DNA of 32,876 nucleotides from Collinsella sp. (GTDB taxonomy: Bacteria > Actinomycetota > Coriobacteriia > Coriobacteriales > Coriobacteriaceae), in the NCBI GenBank assembly GCA_022720335.1, contig JAIHVJ010000007.1:1-32876 (forward strand), written 5' to 3'. How positions within the stretch are numbered: the stretch's first letter is position 1; each line of letters begins with the position of its first letter. The notes beneath the pieces were generated by a model that was given only the letters and a program-made list of their open reading frames with translations, was not told where the DNA came from and did no database searches. Positions 6,912 to 16,526 of the stretch are shown one piece after another. The translations under genes and the position numbers were made by a program.

Positions 6912-9900
6912 ATGGATCTTTCGACTTTGATGCCGCAACAACTGCAAGTCGTCAAAACGCTCGACCGCCCGCTGTTTGTCTCGGCAGGTGCCGGCTCGGG
7001 CAAGACCTTTACCCTCACGCGCCGCATCGTCTACGCGCTCTCGCCCGAATCCGGTCCGTTCGTTGAGCATCTGGACCAGGTGCTCGCCATTACCTTTACC
7101 AAAGACGCCGCGGCCGAGATCCGTGACCGTGTGCGCCGCGCGCTCATCGACGAGGGCATGGACGAGGAAGCCCTGACCGTCGACGATGCGTGGATCTCGA
7201 CCATTCACGGCATGTGCTCGCGTATCCTGCGCGCACATGCGTTGGAGCTGGGCATCGATCCCGAGTTCACGGTGCTTACCGATACCGACGAGCTTATGGA
7301 CCAGGCTGTTGAGCATGTGCTGGCCCGCGCGACGGCGCCCGATGCCGCCCCCGAGCTCGCCGCTTCGCTTAAGGCCCTCTACGCTTGGTATCCCATGGCG
7401 GGCGAGGGTGGGCCGTTTGGCGCCGGTACCACCATTAAAGGACTGGTGCGCGACCTGCTGGAGCTATCGAGCCAGCTGCCGAGCGGCATGGACGATGTGT
7501 GCGTGGCGCGCGGCCAGGCTGACACCTCGGCGCTTGCCGACGCCTATCGCGCGGCGTTGGGTGCGAGCAAGGCCGCGACCGAAAAGGCACAGGTGGCACT
7601 CGACGCCATCGACGCGTTTGAGGCGAGCGGCAAAACCATGGAGGATGTGGCGCGACTCATGATGTCGTGCAGCATGCCTCGGGCGAGCAAGGCGTTTTCT
7701 AAGGAGCAGGTGGAGCTACTCAAGGCCGAGGCTGCCGATGCGTTTATCAATATCGTGCTGGCCTGCGGTGCCCCCGCGCTCGATGCGCTGGTGGGCCTGG
7801 CCCGTTCCGTGGAGGCTGAGTATCGCGCGCTGAAGGCCGGCCAGTCCGCGCTCGATAACAACGACCTACTGCGTATGGCGTACGAGGCGCTGCGCGACTA
7901 TCCGGCTATTCGAGCGGCCTATGAGGGCCGCTTTAAGATGGTCATGATCGACGAGTTCCAGGATACCGACCAGATGCAGGTCGACCTGATCCGTTACCTG
8001 ACCGGCGCGGGTGAGCGTGCGCTGTGTACCGTGGGCGATGCACAGCAGTCGATCTACCGCTTCCGTGGTGCCGAGGTCGAGGTGTTCCGTCGCCAGGAGC
8101 GCAAGGTGGGTTCGACGACGGCGTCCGAGACGGTCGCCACGTCCGATGCCCCCGCCGGCGAGCTCGTCAAGCTTGTACGCAACTTCCGCAGCCACGACGA
8201 GGTGCTGCGCTATGTGGCGCGCGTCTTTGACGGCGACACCGGTGGTTTGATGCAGGGGTTCTTGGATCTTGAGCCGAGTGACGATCGCGAGGACAAACTC
8301 AAAGCAAAGGCTTCGCGCCGCCAGGCGCTGCTCGTTGCCGGCGGCAGCACCCAGGAGCGAACGCAGGCGAAAGCTCGTGCGATTGCGGAGCGATTCCAAG
8401 CGCTCGTTAAAGCGGGCCAGCCCCAGGGCGGTATGGTGCTGCTGCTAGGGCGCATGACCAATGCCGATGTCTACGCACAGGCGTTTCGCGACCAGGGGCT
8501 CGACTGCGTGATCGCAGGCGGCTCGGTCTTTGCCCAGGCAGCCGAGGTGCAGACGGTGCGTGCCCTGGTCTGCGCGCTCGCCAATCCGGCCGATACGGCG
8601 CAGGGCCTTATGCCACTGCTCGCCTCGCCGATGTTTGCGCTCGGCGCCCAGGAGTTCCTGGCGCTGGCGACCAAGCTGGACGACCAGACGGGGGAGACCT
8701 CGCGCCGCAACATCGACGTGGGCATCATGAGCGATTCCGATGTGCCGGGTTTGCAAGACTTGCCGCTCGTGACGCGCGCCCGCGAGGTGCTGCGGTATGC
8801 GCTTCGTCGCGTGGGGCGCGATTCGTTCGCCGCCATCGCGCGCGATACTGTCAACGCTTCCGGCTGGTTTGTGCGTCTGGCACAGCGTGGTCCCGAGGGC
8901 AAGGCCATTGCCGCCAACGTGCTTAAGGCGCTCGATGCCGTGGCCGAGGCGGAGGCCGAGTTCGGTAACTCGCCGCGTTCCATTGCGCTTGCCTTCGACC
9001 GCTTCTTGGCGGGCAAGGAGGCCCCAGGCGCCCTCAACGAGGAGGGCGACGGCGCGGTGCGCATCATGACGGTGCATTCCTCCAAGGGCCTGGAGTATCC
9101 GGTCGTGGCGGTTGCGGAGTGCTTTGGCGTGCGTAGGTCCTCGGGTGCGGCTCAGATGGGGCGTGTCGAGGGTGGAGCGCAGGTCGTGGCGCTGCCGGCA
9201 CGCTTCGACGGCGTTAAGCTCGCCGACGGAACCTTTGTGAAGGGCGACGACGTTAAAAAGCAGTTTGAGCATGCGTTTAAGGGCAAGGGCACGTCGCTGT
9301 GGCTGCCGCCGGAGCTCATGGAGGACGTCTGTGCGACGGGCTCTCCCGCCGAGGCATTTGCTCGCCTGCGCAACGACGACCTGCAGCTTTCGCTCGAGGA
9401 GCGGGCTCGCTTGCTCTATGTCGCCATGACGCGAGCGCGCGAGCTGGTCATTCTGGCGATGGATGTCGGCGTGAGCCGCGGCAAGGTGACGGCGCCGACC
9501 TTCGATGTCGAGACGGATCTGACCTACGACGTGCTGCGCCGCATCCTGCCGACCGACAGCCTGGACATGCCGCAGCTCGATAGCGACCGTTTGGTGTTCG
9601 ACAACTCCAAGCCGGGCGACTACGAGCTCATCTCGCTGGCGGACTTTACGTTTGGCGAGCAGACGTTTGAGGTCAACGCTTCGCTGGATGTCGAGGGCAG
9701 GCTTGTCCGCGGCGATGCGGAGCCGGAGGGTGCCGGTGCGGATGCCCACGCCGCTGTTCCCGGTCCTGCCGACCCCGAGCCCGATGCGTTTGAGCTCGTG
9801 TATCCCCAGGCGGTGGGCGTGCGCATGGGCACCTGCCCGTATCTGGCGCGCGATTCGTACAGCTACTCGTCAATTGCCGCGGCGCTGCATGCCGAGTCCG

Positions 9901-10535
9901 AGGACCGAGCCGCCGAGGCGCATGTGCCCATGGACGAGGCTGGCGATGATGCGGAGTCGGATGGTTCCGAGATGACGGATGCAGACGTGGCCGCCGTTGA
10001 GCCCGCCGGCAACCCCATGGCGCTGGGCTCGGCGTTCCATGCCGCCTGCCAGTGGCTGATCGAGATGGGTGCCGATGAGCTGCCCGCCGAGCGTGCCGAC
10101 GCCCTGGCTCGCCTGTGGCGCCTAACGCCGGAGCAGCGCGAACGCTTCGACGTTGCCCTGGACCGCTGGCTCAAGTCGGCGGTCCGTGCCGAGCTGCTTG
10201 CCTGGCCGTGCGTTCGCGCCGAGGTGCCGTTCTTTTCGCTGGGCTGCGAGGACGAGGACATCGCCCGCTACGGCGCATATGCCGAGGGCGCTATCGATGC
10301 CTTGGCAACCGACCCGGCCGATCCGTCGCACGCGCTGGTCATCGACTACAAGACGGGCGGCACACCGGACGAGACGCCGGAACAGCTGCAGGAGAAGCAC
10401 GCCCTGCAGGCGCGCGTCTACGCTGATGTTTTGCACAAGGCGGGCTTTGAGGCCGTGACCGTCAAGTTCGTCCGCGTGGAGCAAGTCGACCTCGCCAACC
10501 CGTGCGAGCCTCAGGTGGTCACCTACAGCCGCTAG
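6912..10535 (+). CDS. addA: AddA helicase-nuclease (UvrD/RecB-like)
   Basis: A 1207-residue superfamily 1 helicase with a C-terminal nuclease, the motor subunit of AddAB. Walker A is GAGSGKT (K31). Walker B is MIDEFQDTDQ (D347, E348). Motif III is GDAQQSIYRFRGA, motif V is MTVHSSKGLEYPV, and motif VI is LLYVAMTRARE. The nuclease has GSAFHAAC (H1043), EGAIDAL (D1129) and VIDYKTG (D1145, K1147), so both ATPase and nuclease look intact. It begins 3 bases after addB with AAGGAGGG as ribosome binding site, so the two are cotranscribed and probably translated together. An acidic, low-complexity stretch at about 935-1030 separates helicase and nuclease and may be a flexible linker. Confidence 0.93.
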   Translation: MDLSTLMPQQLQVVKTLDRPLFVSAGAGSGKTFTLTRRIVYALSPESGPFVEHLDQVLAITFTKDAAAEIRDRVRRALIDEGMDEEALTVDDAWISTIHGMCSRILRAHALELGIDPEFTVLTDTDELMDQAVEHVLARATAPDAAPELAASLKALYAWYPMAGEGGPFGAGTTIKGLVRDLLELSSQLPSGMDDVCVARGQADTSALADAYRAALGASKAATEKAQVALDAIDAFEASGKTMEDVARLMMSCSMPRASKAFSKEQVELLKAEAADAFINIVLACGAPALDALVGLARSVEAEYRALKAGQSALDNNDLLRMAYEALRDYPAIRAAYEGRFKMVMIDEFQDTDQMQVDLIRYLTGAGERALCTVGDAQQSIYRFRGAEVEVFRRQERKVGSTTASETVATSDAPAGELVKLVRNFRSHDEVLRYVARVFDGDTGGLMQGFLDLEPSDDREDKLKAKASRRQALLVAGGSTQERTQAKARAIAERFQALVKAGQPQGGMVLLLGRMTNADVYAQAFRDQGLDCVIAGGSVFAQAAEVQTVRALVCALANPADTAQGLMPLLASPMFALGAQEFLALATKLDDQTGETSRRNIDVGIMSDSDVPGLQDLPLVTRAREVLRYALRRVGRDSFAAIARDTVNASGWFVRLAQRGPEGKAIAANVLKALDAVAEAEAEFGNSPRSIALAFDRFLAGKEAPGALNEEGDGAVRIMTVHSSKGLEYPVVAVAECFGVRRSSGAAQMGRVEGGAQVVALPARFDGVKLADGTFVKGDDVKKQFEHAFKGKGTSLWLPPELMEDVCATGSPAEAFARLRNDDLQLSLEERARLLYVAMTRARELVILAMDVGVSRGKVTAPTFDVETDLTYDVLRRILPTDSLDMPQLDSDRLVFDNSKPGDYELISLADFTFGEQTFEVNASLDVEGRLVRGDAEPEGAGADAHAAVPGPADPEPDAFELVYPQAVGVRMGTCPYLARDSYSYSSIAAALHAESEDRAAEAHVPMDEAGDDAESDGSEMTDADVAAVEPAGNPMALGSAFHAACQWLIEMGADELPAERADALARLWRLTPEQRERFDVALDRWLKSAVRAELLAWPCVRAEVPFFSLGCEDEDIARYGAYAEGAIDALATDPADPSHALVIDYKTGGTPDETPEQLQEKHALQARVYADVLHKAGFEAVTVKFVRVEQVDLANPCEPQVVTYSR

Positions 10536-10546
10536 CCCTCAATAAC

Positions 10547-10608
10547 TTGCGGTGGAATACGGACTGTTTTGGCCAAAAAAGCGCCAAACAGTCCGCATTT
10601 CACCGCAA
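10547..10608. repeat. 62-base inverted repeat after addA
   Basis: Arms of 23 bases (10547-10569 and 10586-10608) match at 21 of 23 positions, and the loop pairs further (TTGGC with GCCAA around an A run). It starts 11 bases after the addA stop. It could act as a terminator or RNA 3' stabiliser, though there is no T tract, or be a second repetitive palindrome family distinct from the one at 3624. Confidence 0.65.
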
Positions 10609-10630
10609 CGCATGGGAGAGCCTGGGGCGG

Positions 10631-10636
10631 TACAAT
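10631..10636 (+). promoter_or_regulatory. Candidate -10 box upstream of the DUF3284 gene
   Basis: GGGGCGG-TACAAT stands 34 bases before the start codon; no -35 is recognised. Confidence 0.35.
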
Positions 10637-10669
10637 GGCTCGAACGGTTCAAACGAATAAGGAGCCATC

Positions 10670-11179
10670 ATGCAGCTCACCAAAACGCTTAAGGTGACGC
10701 CGGAGGAGCTTTTTGACGCTCTGGCGGGGTCCATCATGCAGGATATCGAGAACGCCACGGGCAAGCGTCCCAGCCGCAACAAGCTCAACGGCTATAAGTA
10801 CGAGAAGCGCGCCCAGTCCGCAAAAGGCAAGGCCAAGGGCATGGCGATCAAGGTTAAAATCAAGCACTTTGACTACCCGTGTCTCTATGAGGTCCGTTTT
10901 CAGTATGCGGCGGGCATCAATACTATGCGCTATGAGGCTGCACCTGCTGGCGATGGTGTCTGCGAGCTCACCTATACCGAGGATTTTCAGGGTGTGGGTG
11001 GCAACACGTCTGGCACGCGCGGCAAGCTCGGCCTCTTCTTCTATGAGCGCAAGCTCAAGAGCCACGCCAACCAGACGATTGATCAAATCGTCAAATATAT
11101 CGAGGGTGAGCGCCGCGTAAAGGCTAATCCCGCCTTCGCCGATGATACTGCCGAAAACGCTTCGGATGTATTCCATTGA
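10670..11179 (+). CDS. DUF3284 domain protein
   Basis: A 169-residue soluble protein. The opening MQLTKTLKVTPEELFDALAG, then DIENATGKRPSRNKLNGYKY, is characteristic of DUF3284, a family of single-domain proteins found mainly in Firmicutes and resembling the START/SRPBCC fold. Its function is unknown. The family domain fills about residues 1-150; the remaining tail (KANPAFADDTAENASDVFH) is low complexity. The start follows AAGGAG with ideal spacing. It is probably monocistronic: a hairpin lies upstream, and downstream there are about 100 bases and a change of base composition. Confidence 0.75.
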   Translation: MQLTKTLKVTPEELFDALAGSIMQDIENATGKRPSRNKLNGYKYEKRAQSAKGKAKGMAIKVKIKHFDYPCLYEVRFQYAAGINTMRYEAAPAGDGVCELTYTEDFQGVGGNTSGTRGKLGLFFYERKLKSHANQTIDQIVKYIEGERRVKANPAFADDTAENASDVFH

Positions 11180-11282
11180 TACCCTGTGCAAAAGTTTTAC
11201 CGCTCTTCACATCAACTGTGAACACTTCAGGCTTCGAGTCAGTAGCGAGCGGCCCGACAAAAGTAGTTGATGGAAGTGCCAA

Positions 11283-12482
11283 ATGAATAAGAATGCCGCT
11301 ACGCAACTGCACATCTATTCCGCCTTTTTCGTTCTCGCGGGATTTGTTTTAAATCGGGGAGTGTTTCTACTTTTCCTTGCGGAGAAAGGAATGTCTGTCA
11401 CGGAAATCGCGCTTTATCAAGCCCTGTTTAACATTACAACGGTCGTCCTCGAGCTGCCAACAGGGCTGATAGGCGATTTCTTTGGAAAGAAGTTTTCGAT
11501 TCAAGTGGGCGTGCTGCTGCTTTTCTTCCATACGGCTGGCATGCTGTTGCTCTCAGGTCCCTTTCTTGTCGTGCTTTCCCTTGTTGAGGCACTCGCCTAC
11601 TCCCTTCAATCGGGATCCGAACAAGCACTTTTATATGAAATTGCCCGGAATGCCGGTCAAGGAGAGCGCTTCCTCACCATCAACGCTCGGCTGCTTGCCG
11701 CGCAATCAATCGCTACGGGAATGGCGATTGTGCTCGGATCTTTCATTGCCCAAGTATCTTGGAGCGCCCTCTACGTATGTGTTTCCGTTTTCTATCTCCT
11801 GCAGCTTTTCCTTCTGTATCCCATTGAGAGGACGGAAGCGACCCATTCCAAAAACTCTGGGGAGGAAAGGTTTGACGTAGCCAAGATCTTCAGACGCGAA
11901 ACCTGGTGCATTGGAGAATCCGCTTTTGCGGTATTGCTTCTTCTAATCGGCACAAGCATGCTCGATGGATTCTATGGGAGTTATTACAACTTGAATCAGT
12001 TGGTATTCGACGCATTTGATGCTCCCGTCTCCATAATAGGAATCTTTTTCGGTGCATCCTATGCAGTAAATGCGACGGCCTACATTGCAGCAGATTTCTT
12101 CTCATTGCGTTTCGGGAAAAGAAATACCATGCTCGGCTCGATGCTAATCGAGGCTGGCCTTTTCATGATTCTTCCGTGGTTCGCTTCAAATCCGCTGTGT
12201 TTGTTTGGCCTTAGCATGGTGCTTTGTTTTCTTCCAGAAGTGGTGTACATCACTTCGGAAAACTTAATCCAAGACGCGATAGCGGACGATCTCCGCGCGA
12301 CGATCCTTTCCGCCGCGTCTCTGGTAAGGGCTCTCTTTTCTGCAGTGTTTTTCTCCATATTTGGACATGTGTTGGGGTTATATCCCATTCAGATAGCGCT
12401 CGGTATTATTGGTGCAATCGCGATAGCAATTACCGCCGTTGTTTCATTAAAAATGGTTGGAATACAGGTCTCCAAGAATTGA
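11283..12482 (+). CDS. MFS transporter, probably horizontally acquired
   Basis: A 399-residue integral membrane protein with about twelve hydrophobic helices, of the major facilitator superfamily. The loop LPTGLIGDFFGKKFSIQVGV (about residues 58-77) is the motif A equivalent, GxxxDRxGRR-like. The acidic residues and the NFxGSYYN-type helix 7 resemble efflux-type MFS members, but the substrate cannot be told. Base composition is visibly AT-richer than the flanking genes, with codons such as TTT, AAA and ATA that the neighbours avoid. This points to transfer. The ribosome binding site is weak (GGAAGTGCCAA). No regulator or integrase is adjacent. Confidence 0.8.
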   Translation: MNKNAATQLHIYSAFFVLAGFVLNRGVFLLFLAEKGMSVTEIALYQALFNITTVVLELPTGLIGDFFGKKFSIQVGVLLLFFHTAGMLLLSGPFLVVLSLVEALAYSLQSGSEQALLYEIARNAGQGERFLTINARLLAAQSIATGMAIVLGSFIAQVSWSALYVCVSVFYLLQLFLLYPIERTEATHSKNSGEERFDVAKIFRRETWCIGESAFAVLLLLIGTSMLDGFYGSYYNLNQLVFDAFDAPVSIIGIFFGASYAVNATAYIAADFFSLRFGKRNTMLGSMLIEAGLFMILPWFASNPLCLFGLSMVLCFLPEVVYITSENLIQDAIADDLRATILSAASLVRALFSAVFFSIFGHVLGLYPIQIALGIIGAIAIAITAVVSLKMVGIQVSKN

Positions 12483-12615
12483 TATATCGATTGACGAGCT
12501 ATCCGAAGCGTCGAGCCTTCTTGATGGACATGACTATTCGTCACAAATCATTCCGCGCATCGCCGGGGTTCCAGTAATACTCGATATATCTGGATGCCCT
12601 CATTCCCCTTTTTGA
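12457..12615 (+). other. Orphan open frame downstream of the MFS gene, possible gene remnant
   Basis: A 52-residue frame that overlaps the end of the MFS gene by 26 bases in another phase and then runs on as DISIDELSEASSLLDG, then SSQIIPRIAGVPVILDIS. It reads like real protein. It has only a TTG as possible start and no ribosome binding site. It may be a coupled small gene or the scar of a lost one. No family was recognised. Confidence 0.25.
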
Positions 12616-12625
12616 AGGTCCCAAA

Positions 12626-12683
12626 TTGACTACCCGTGTTGGTTTGGCTAGGTTCGGGTGCTGTCCGTGCCGTGGGGTAAAAT
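12626..12683 (+). promoter_or_regulatory. Candidate dnaE promoters
   Basis: TTGACT (12626-12631) and TAGGTT (12649-12654) are 17 bases apart. A second -10-like box, GGGG-TAAAAT (12678-12683), lies 40 bases before the dnaE start without a -35. Either or both may be used. Confidence 0.5.
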
Positions 12684-12722
12684 CGTTCAGTCAGAACACG
12701 AACCCGCATCGGAGCTCATCAC

Positions 12723-15700
12723 ATGGCATTCGTCCATCTGCACAATCACACTGTTTTCTCCATGCTCGACGGCGCAACCCGTATCCAGGATATGGTCAAC
12801 CGCGCCGTAGAGCTGGGCATGCCCGCCGTGGCCATTACCGACCACGGCTACATGTATGGCGTGCCCGACCTGGCGCTGGCCTGCGACGCCGTCAACCACA
12901 ATACGCCCGAGTACAAAACCTGGAGTCACGACAAGGCCTTCTTGGAAAAGGACCGCCGCGACGAGCTGGTGGAGCCCGATCCCGAGGCAAACCCGCGCGA
13001 GCATGCCCAGTATGTGAAGGACATGGCCATGTGGGACGAGAAGGGCAACATCGACGAGCTCAAGCCGCCTCTGGTCATCAAGCCCATCTTTGGCTGCGAG
13101 GTTTACTTTACGCCGGATGAGACGCTCGCCCGCGACCATAAGCCCGAGCTCTACCACATGATCCTTCTGGCCAAGGACCAGGAGGGCTACGTCAACCTGA
13201 TGCAGACGGTCTCCGAGGCCGCCGTGCAGGGCTTTTACTACAAGCCGCGTGTGACGCTCGACAACCTGCGCCGCCATGCCAAGGGCATGATCTGCACGAG
13301 CGCCTGCATCGCGGGCATCATCCCCAAATACATCGACCGCGGCGACATGGAGGGCGCCATCAAGTGGGCTGAGACCTTCCGTGACACCTTCGAGCCCGGC
13401 GACTTCTACATCGAGATCCAGGAACACGGCATTACCACCGATAACGGCCTGACCGACGAGCAGATGGATCGCACACTCATCGATATCGCCAAACAGGTGG
13501 GCGTCAAGGTCATCGCTACCAACGACTTCCACTACCTGCGCCGCGAGGACGCGCCCGTGCAGGACGTCATCATGTGTATTGGCATGAACGCCAAGGTCGA
13601 CGACCCTAACCGCATGCGCATGACTGGCTCGGAGTTTTACATGAAGACCGAGGAGGAGATGCGGGCGATGTTCCCGTATTGCCCCGAGGCCTGCGACAAC
13701 ACGCTCGAGATCGCCGACAAGTGCTATGTGGAGCTGGACTGGGACTCCATCATCCTGCCGCGCTTCCCGTTGCTCGATCCCGGCGAGACGCACGAGAGCC
13801 AGTTTCGCCGCGAGTGCGAGAAGGGCCTGCGCCAACACTACGGTGACGACTGGGCCACGCGCGAGATCGGTGGCGTCAACATCAAAGAGCGCTTTGAGTA
13901 CGAATACAAGGTCATCTGCGACAAGGGCTTTGCCGCCTACTTTTTGATCGTCGCCGAGTACGTGCAATGGGCCAAGGACAACGGCATCGGCGTCGGCCCC
14001 GGCCGTGGCTCGGCCGCCGGCGCTATCGTCGCCTACGCCATGAACATCACCGCGTTCGACCCGCTCGAGAACGGTCTGATGTTCGAGAGGTTCCTGTCCC
14101 CGCAGCGTACCGAGATGCCCGATATCGATATGGACTTCGACGATGAGCGGCGCCTCGAGGTCGTGGAGCACGTTCGCCAGCTCTACGGCCCCGAGAAGGT
14201 TACCCACGTCATCACCTACTCGACCATTAAGGCCAAGCAGGCCATCAACGACGCCGCGCGCGTCCTGGACTACCCGGTCTACATGGGCCAGCGCCTGTCC
14301 AAGATGGTCTCGAGCGACCCCAAGGTCAAGCTCAAGCAGGTGCTCGACAAACAACCCGGCAAAGAGGATCTGTTTAACCCCGATTTTGCCGAGGCCTATA
14401 AAAAGGACGACGACGCCCGCCGCATCATCGACACGGCGCTCTCGATCGAGGGCCTCACCCGTGGCGAGGGCGTGCACGCGTGCGCCGTTCTGATCTGCCG
14501 TGACCCCGTCAACGAGCACGTGCCCACCAAGCTCGACACCAAGGGCGGCGTCGAGATTACCCAGTACGAGGGCCATACCGTTGCCGACATGGGCCTGCTC
14601 AAGATGGACTTCTTGGGCCTGCGCACGCTGACGGTTATCTCCAAGGCCAAGGCAAACATCAAAAAGAACTTCGGCATCGACATCAAAGAGGAAGAGATCC
14701 CCTTTGACGATCCTGAGATCTTTAAGCTCATGGGCTCCGGTCACACCGCCGGCGTCTTCCAGGTCGAGTCCGCCGGCATGACGGCCACGATCAAGAACAT
14801 GAAGCCCACCGAGTACAAGCACGTCGTGGCATTGATCGCTCTGTACCGCCCGGGCCCGCTGGGCGCCGGCATGGTCTCGTCCTACATCAACCGTATGAAC
14901 GGCAAGGAGCCGGCCGTCTCCTACGACGACCGTCTGGACGACATCCTGGGCGAAACCTACGGCACCATGGTCTACCAGGAGCAGGTTATGCTCATCTCCG
15001 TCGAGATGTGCGGCTTCTCCAAGGGCGAATCGGACTCGCGTATCCGTAAGCCCGTGGCTAAGAAAAAGATTAAGCTGCTCACGTCGACGGTGCTCCACTG
15101 GGAGGATGGCTCGGACGAGACCACCTACGACCACTGGATGAACGGCGCCATCAAGAACAACTACACGCGCGAGGTCGCCCAGAAGATTTGGGACGATGTT
15201 CTCGAGTTCGCATCTTACGCCTTTAACAAGTCGCACTCCGCCGGCTACGCCATTCTGGTTATGCAGACGGCCTGGCTCAAGGCGCACTATCCGCACGAGT
15301 ACATGGCGGCCGTTTTGACGTCCTATACGGGCAAGACCGACAAGATCGTGCACTACGTCTCGGCATGCCGTCACGACGGCATCCCCGTGCTTTCGCCAGA
15401 TGTCAACGAGTCCGGTACCGAGTTCACGGCTACCAAGGAGGGCGTGCGCTTTGGTCTGGCCGGCATCCGCGGCGTGGGCACCGGCGTGGCGCAGGCGATT
15501 ATCGCCGAGCGCGAGGCGGGCGGTCCGTTTAAGACGCTGCACGACTTTGTCGAGCGTGTGGACTCGAGCCAGGCCAACCGTCGCGTGATCGAATCGCTCA
15601 TCAAGGCAGGCGCCTTCGACTCCACGGGGTATCCGCGTCGCCAGATGATGCACTTTGTGGACAAGAACAACCCCGAGAACATCATCGATGCCGCAGTAAA

Positions 15701-16526
15701 GCGCCAGAAGGATCGTGCGAGCGGCCAGACGTCGTTCTTCGACATGTTTGGCGACGTTGAGGGCTCGGGCTTTGAGGTGAGCGTGCCCGATCCGGATGGC
15801 CAGGAATGGGACCGCCACCTTAAGTTGAGCCAGGAGAAGGAGGTTCTGGGCATCTATGTCTCGGACCATCCGCTGCGCCCGTTTGAGTATGCGCTTAGCA
15901 AAGCGCGCGACTTCTCGTTCTCGCAGATCGATACCGGTTACGAGGTGCAAAACCCCACGGGCGGCACTATCAACCAGGAGATCCCCGAGGGCAAGGCGCT
16001 GTGGTGGGCCGGCATGGTCTCGAGCGTGTCCAAGCGCGTGACCAAAAACGGCGACCCCATGGGCATCGTGCAGCTTGAGGACATGGAAGGCGAGGCCACC
16101 GTCGTGGTGTTCCCCAAGACCTACAAGGAGGCCGAGGGGTACCTGTACGGCGAGGTCGATCCCGAGACCGGCGTGCAGCTGTCCGACGCGTTTGTGCGCA
16201 TTAAGGGCAAACTCGAGCGCTCGGACCGCGGCGACCAGATCATCGCGCAGGAGATCGTGCCGCTGGAGCTCAACGAGGAGAACAACAAGCCCAAGGTGTT
16301 TGAGGTCATGGTGCCCAACAGCCGCTTTAGCCAGGGCAACATGGCGCGTCTCGCCACGGTGCTCACCACCAACCCGGGCGGCGACCGTGTGGAGATCTTT
16401 ATCGAGCAGGTGGACGGGCGCGTGCTGCGTGCCGAGGTACCTGCTAAGGTCAACGCGCGCTCGATTCCGCTGCTGGCCGAGGCCAAGGCCATCGTGGGTA
16501 ACCAGGGCAGAGTGACGGTGATCTAA
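12723..16526 (+). CDS. dnaE: DNA polymerase III alpha subunit
   Basis: The replicative C-family polymerase, 1267 residues. The N-terminal PHP domain keeps metal-binding residues missing in E. coli DnaE: HLHNHT (H7, H9), TDHG (D40, H41), GCEVYF (E126) and NDFHYL. It may therefore have the metal-dependent proofreading known from Thermus and mycobacterial DnaE. A roughly 60-residue charged insertion (about 58-118) precedes IKPIFGCEVYF. The palm catalytic aspartates are D467 and D469 in PDIDMDFDD, and D629 in KMDFLGLRTLT. GPGRGSAAGAIVAYA is the usual nucleotide-binding loop. Helix-hairpin-helix and OB-fold segments follow (SSVSKRVTKNGDPMGIVQLE at about 1100-1120). GGAG precedes the ATG. The SNF2 gene follows by 38 bases and may be cotranscribed. 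Confidence 0.95.
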   Translation: MAFVHLHNHTVFSMLDGATRIQDMVNRAVELGMPAVAITDHGYMYGVPDLALACDAVNHNTPEYKTWSHDKAFLEKDRRDELVEPDPEANPREHAQYVKDMAMWDEKGNIDELKPPLVIKPIFGCEVYFTPDETLARDHKPELYHMILLAKDQEGYVNLMQTVSEAAVQGFYYKPRVTLDNLRRHAKGMICTSACIAGIIPKYIDRGDMEGAIKWAETFRDTFEPGDFYIEIQEHGITTDNGLTDEQMDRTLIDIAKQVGVKVIATNDFHYLRREDAPVQDVIMCIGMNAKVDDPNRMRMTGSEFYMKTEEEMRAMFPYCPEACDNTLEIADKCYVELDWDSIILPRFPLLDPGETHESQFRRECEKGLRQHYGDDWATREIGGVNIKERFEYEYKVICDKGFAAYFLIVAEYVQWAKDNGIGVGPGRGSAAGAIVAYAMNITAFDPLENGLMFERFLSPQRTEMPDIDMDFDDERRLEVVEHVRQLYGPEKVTHVITYSTIKAKQAINDAARVLDYPVYMGQRLSKMVSSDPKVKLKQVLDKQPGKEDLFNPDFAEAYKKDDDARRIIDTALSIEGLTRGEGVHACAVLICRDPVNEHVPTKLDTKGGVEITQYEGHTVADMGLLKMDFLGLRTLTVISKAKANIKKNFGIDIKEEEIPFDDPEIFKLMGSGHTAGVFQVESAGMTATIKNMKPTEYKHVVALIALYRPGPLGAGMVSSYINRMNGKEPAVSYDDRLDDILGETYGTMVYQEQVMLISVEMCGFSKGESDSRIRKPVAKKKIKLLTSTVLHWEDGSDETTYDHWMNGAIKNNYTREVAQKIWDDVLEFASYAFNKSHSAGYAILVMQTAWLKAHYPHEYMAAVLTSYTGKTDKIVHYVSACRHDGIPVLSPDVNESGTEFTATKEGVRFGLAGIRGVGTGVAQAIIAEREAGGPFKTLHDFVERVDSSQANRRVIESLIKAGAFDSTGYPRRQMMHFVDKNNPENIIDAAVKRQKDRASGQTSFFDMFGDVEGSGFEVSVPDPDGQEWDRHLKLSQEKEVLGIYVSDHPLRPFEYALSKARDFSFSQIDTGYEVQNPTGGTINQEIPEGKALWWAGMVSSVSKRVTKNGDPMGIVQLEDMEGEATVVVFPKTYKEAEGYLYGEVDPETGVQLSDAFVRIKGKLERSDRGDQIIAQEIVPLELNEENNKPKVFEVMVPNSRFSQGNMARLATVLTTNPGGDRVEIFIEQVDGRVLRAEVPAKVNARSIPLLAEAKAIVGNQGRVTVI

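Noticed and set aside
5046..7316. 756-codon open frame on the minus strand across addB-addA
   Set aside because: Antisense shadow of two clearly identified genes in GC-rich DNA; rich in Arg, His, Gln and Leu, with no ribosome binding site or family.
15040..15190. Possible intein or foreign insertion in dnaE (AKKKIKLLTSTVLHWEDG region)
   Set aside because: Only about 25 residues longer than familiar DnaE proteins and without intein splice motifs; treated as a lineage-specific loop.
12687..15950. 1087-codon minus-strand frame opposite dnaE
   Set aside because: Shadow of dnaE; Val/His/Asp-rich composition is typical of an antisense GC-rich frame.
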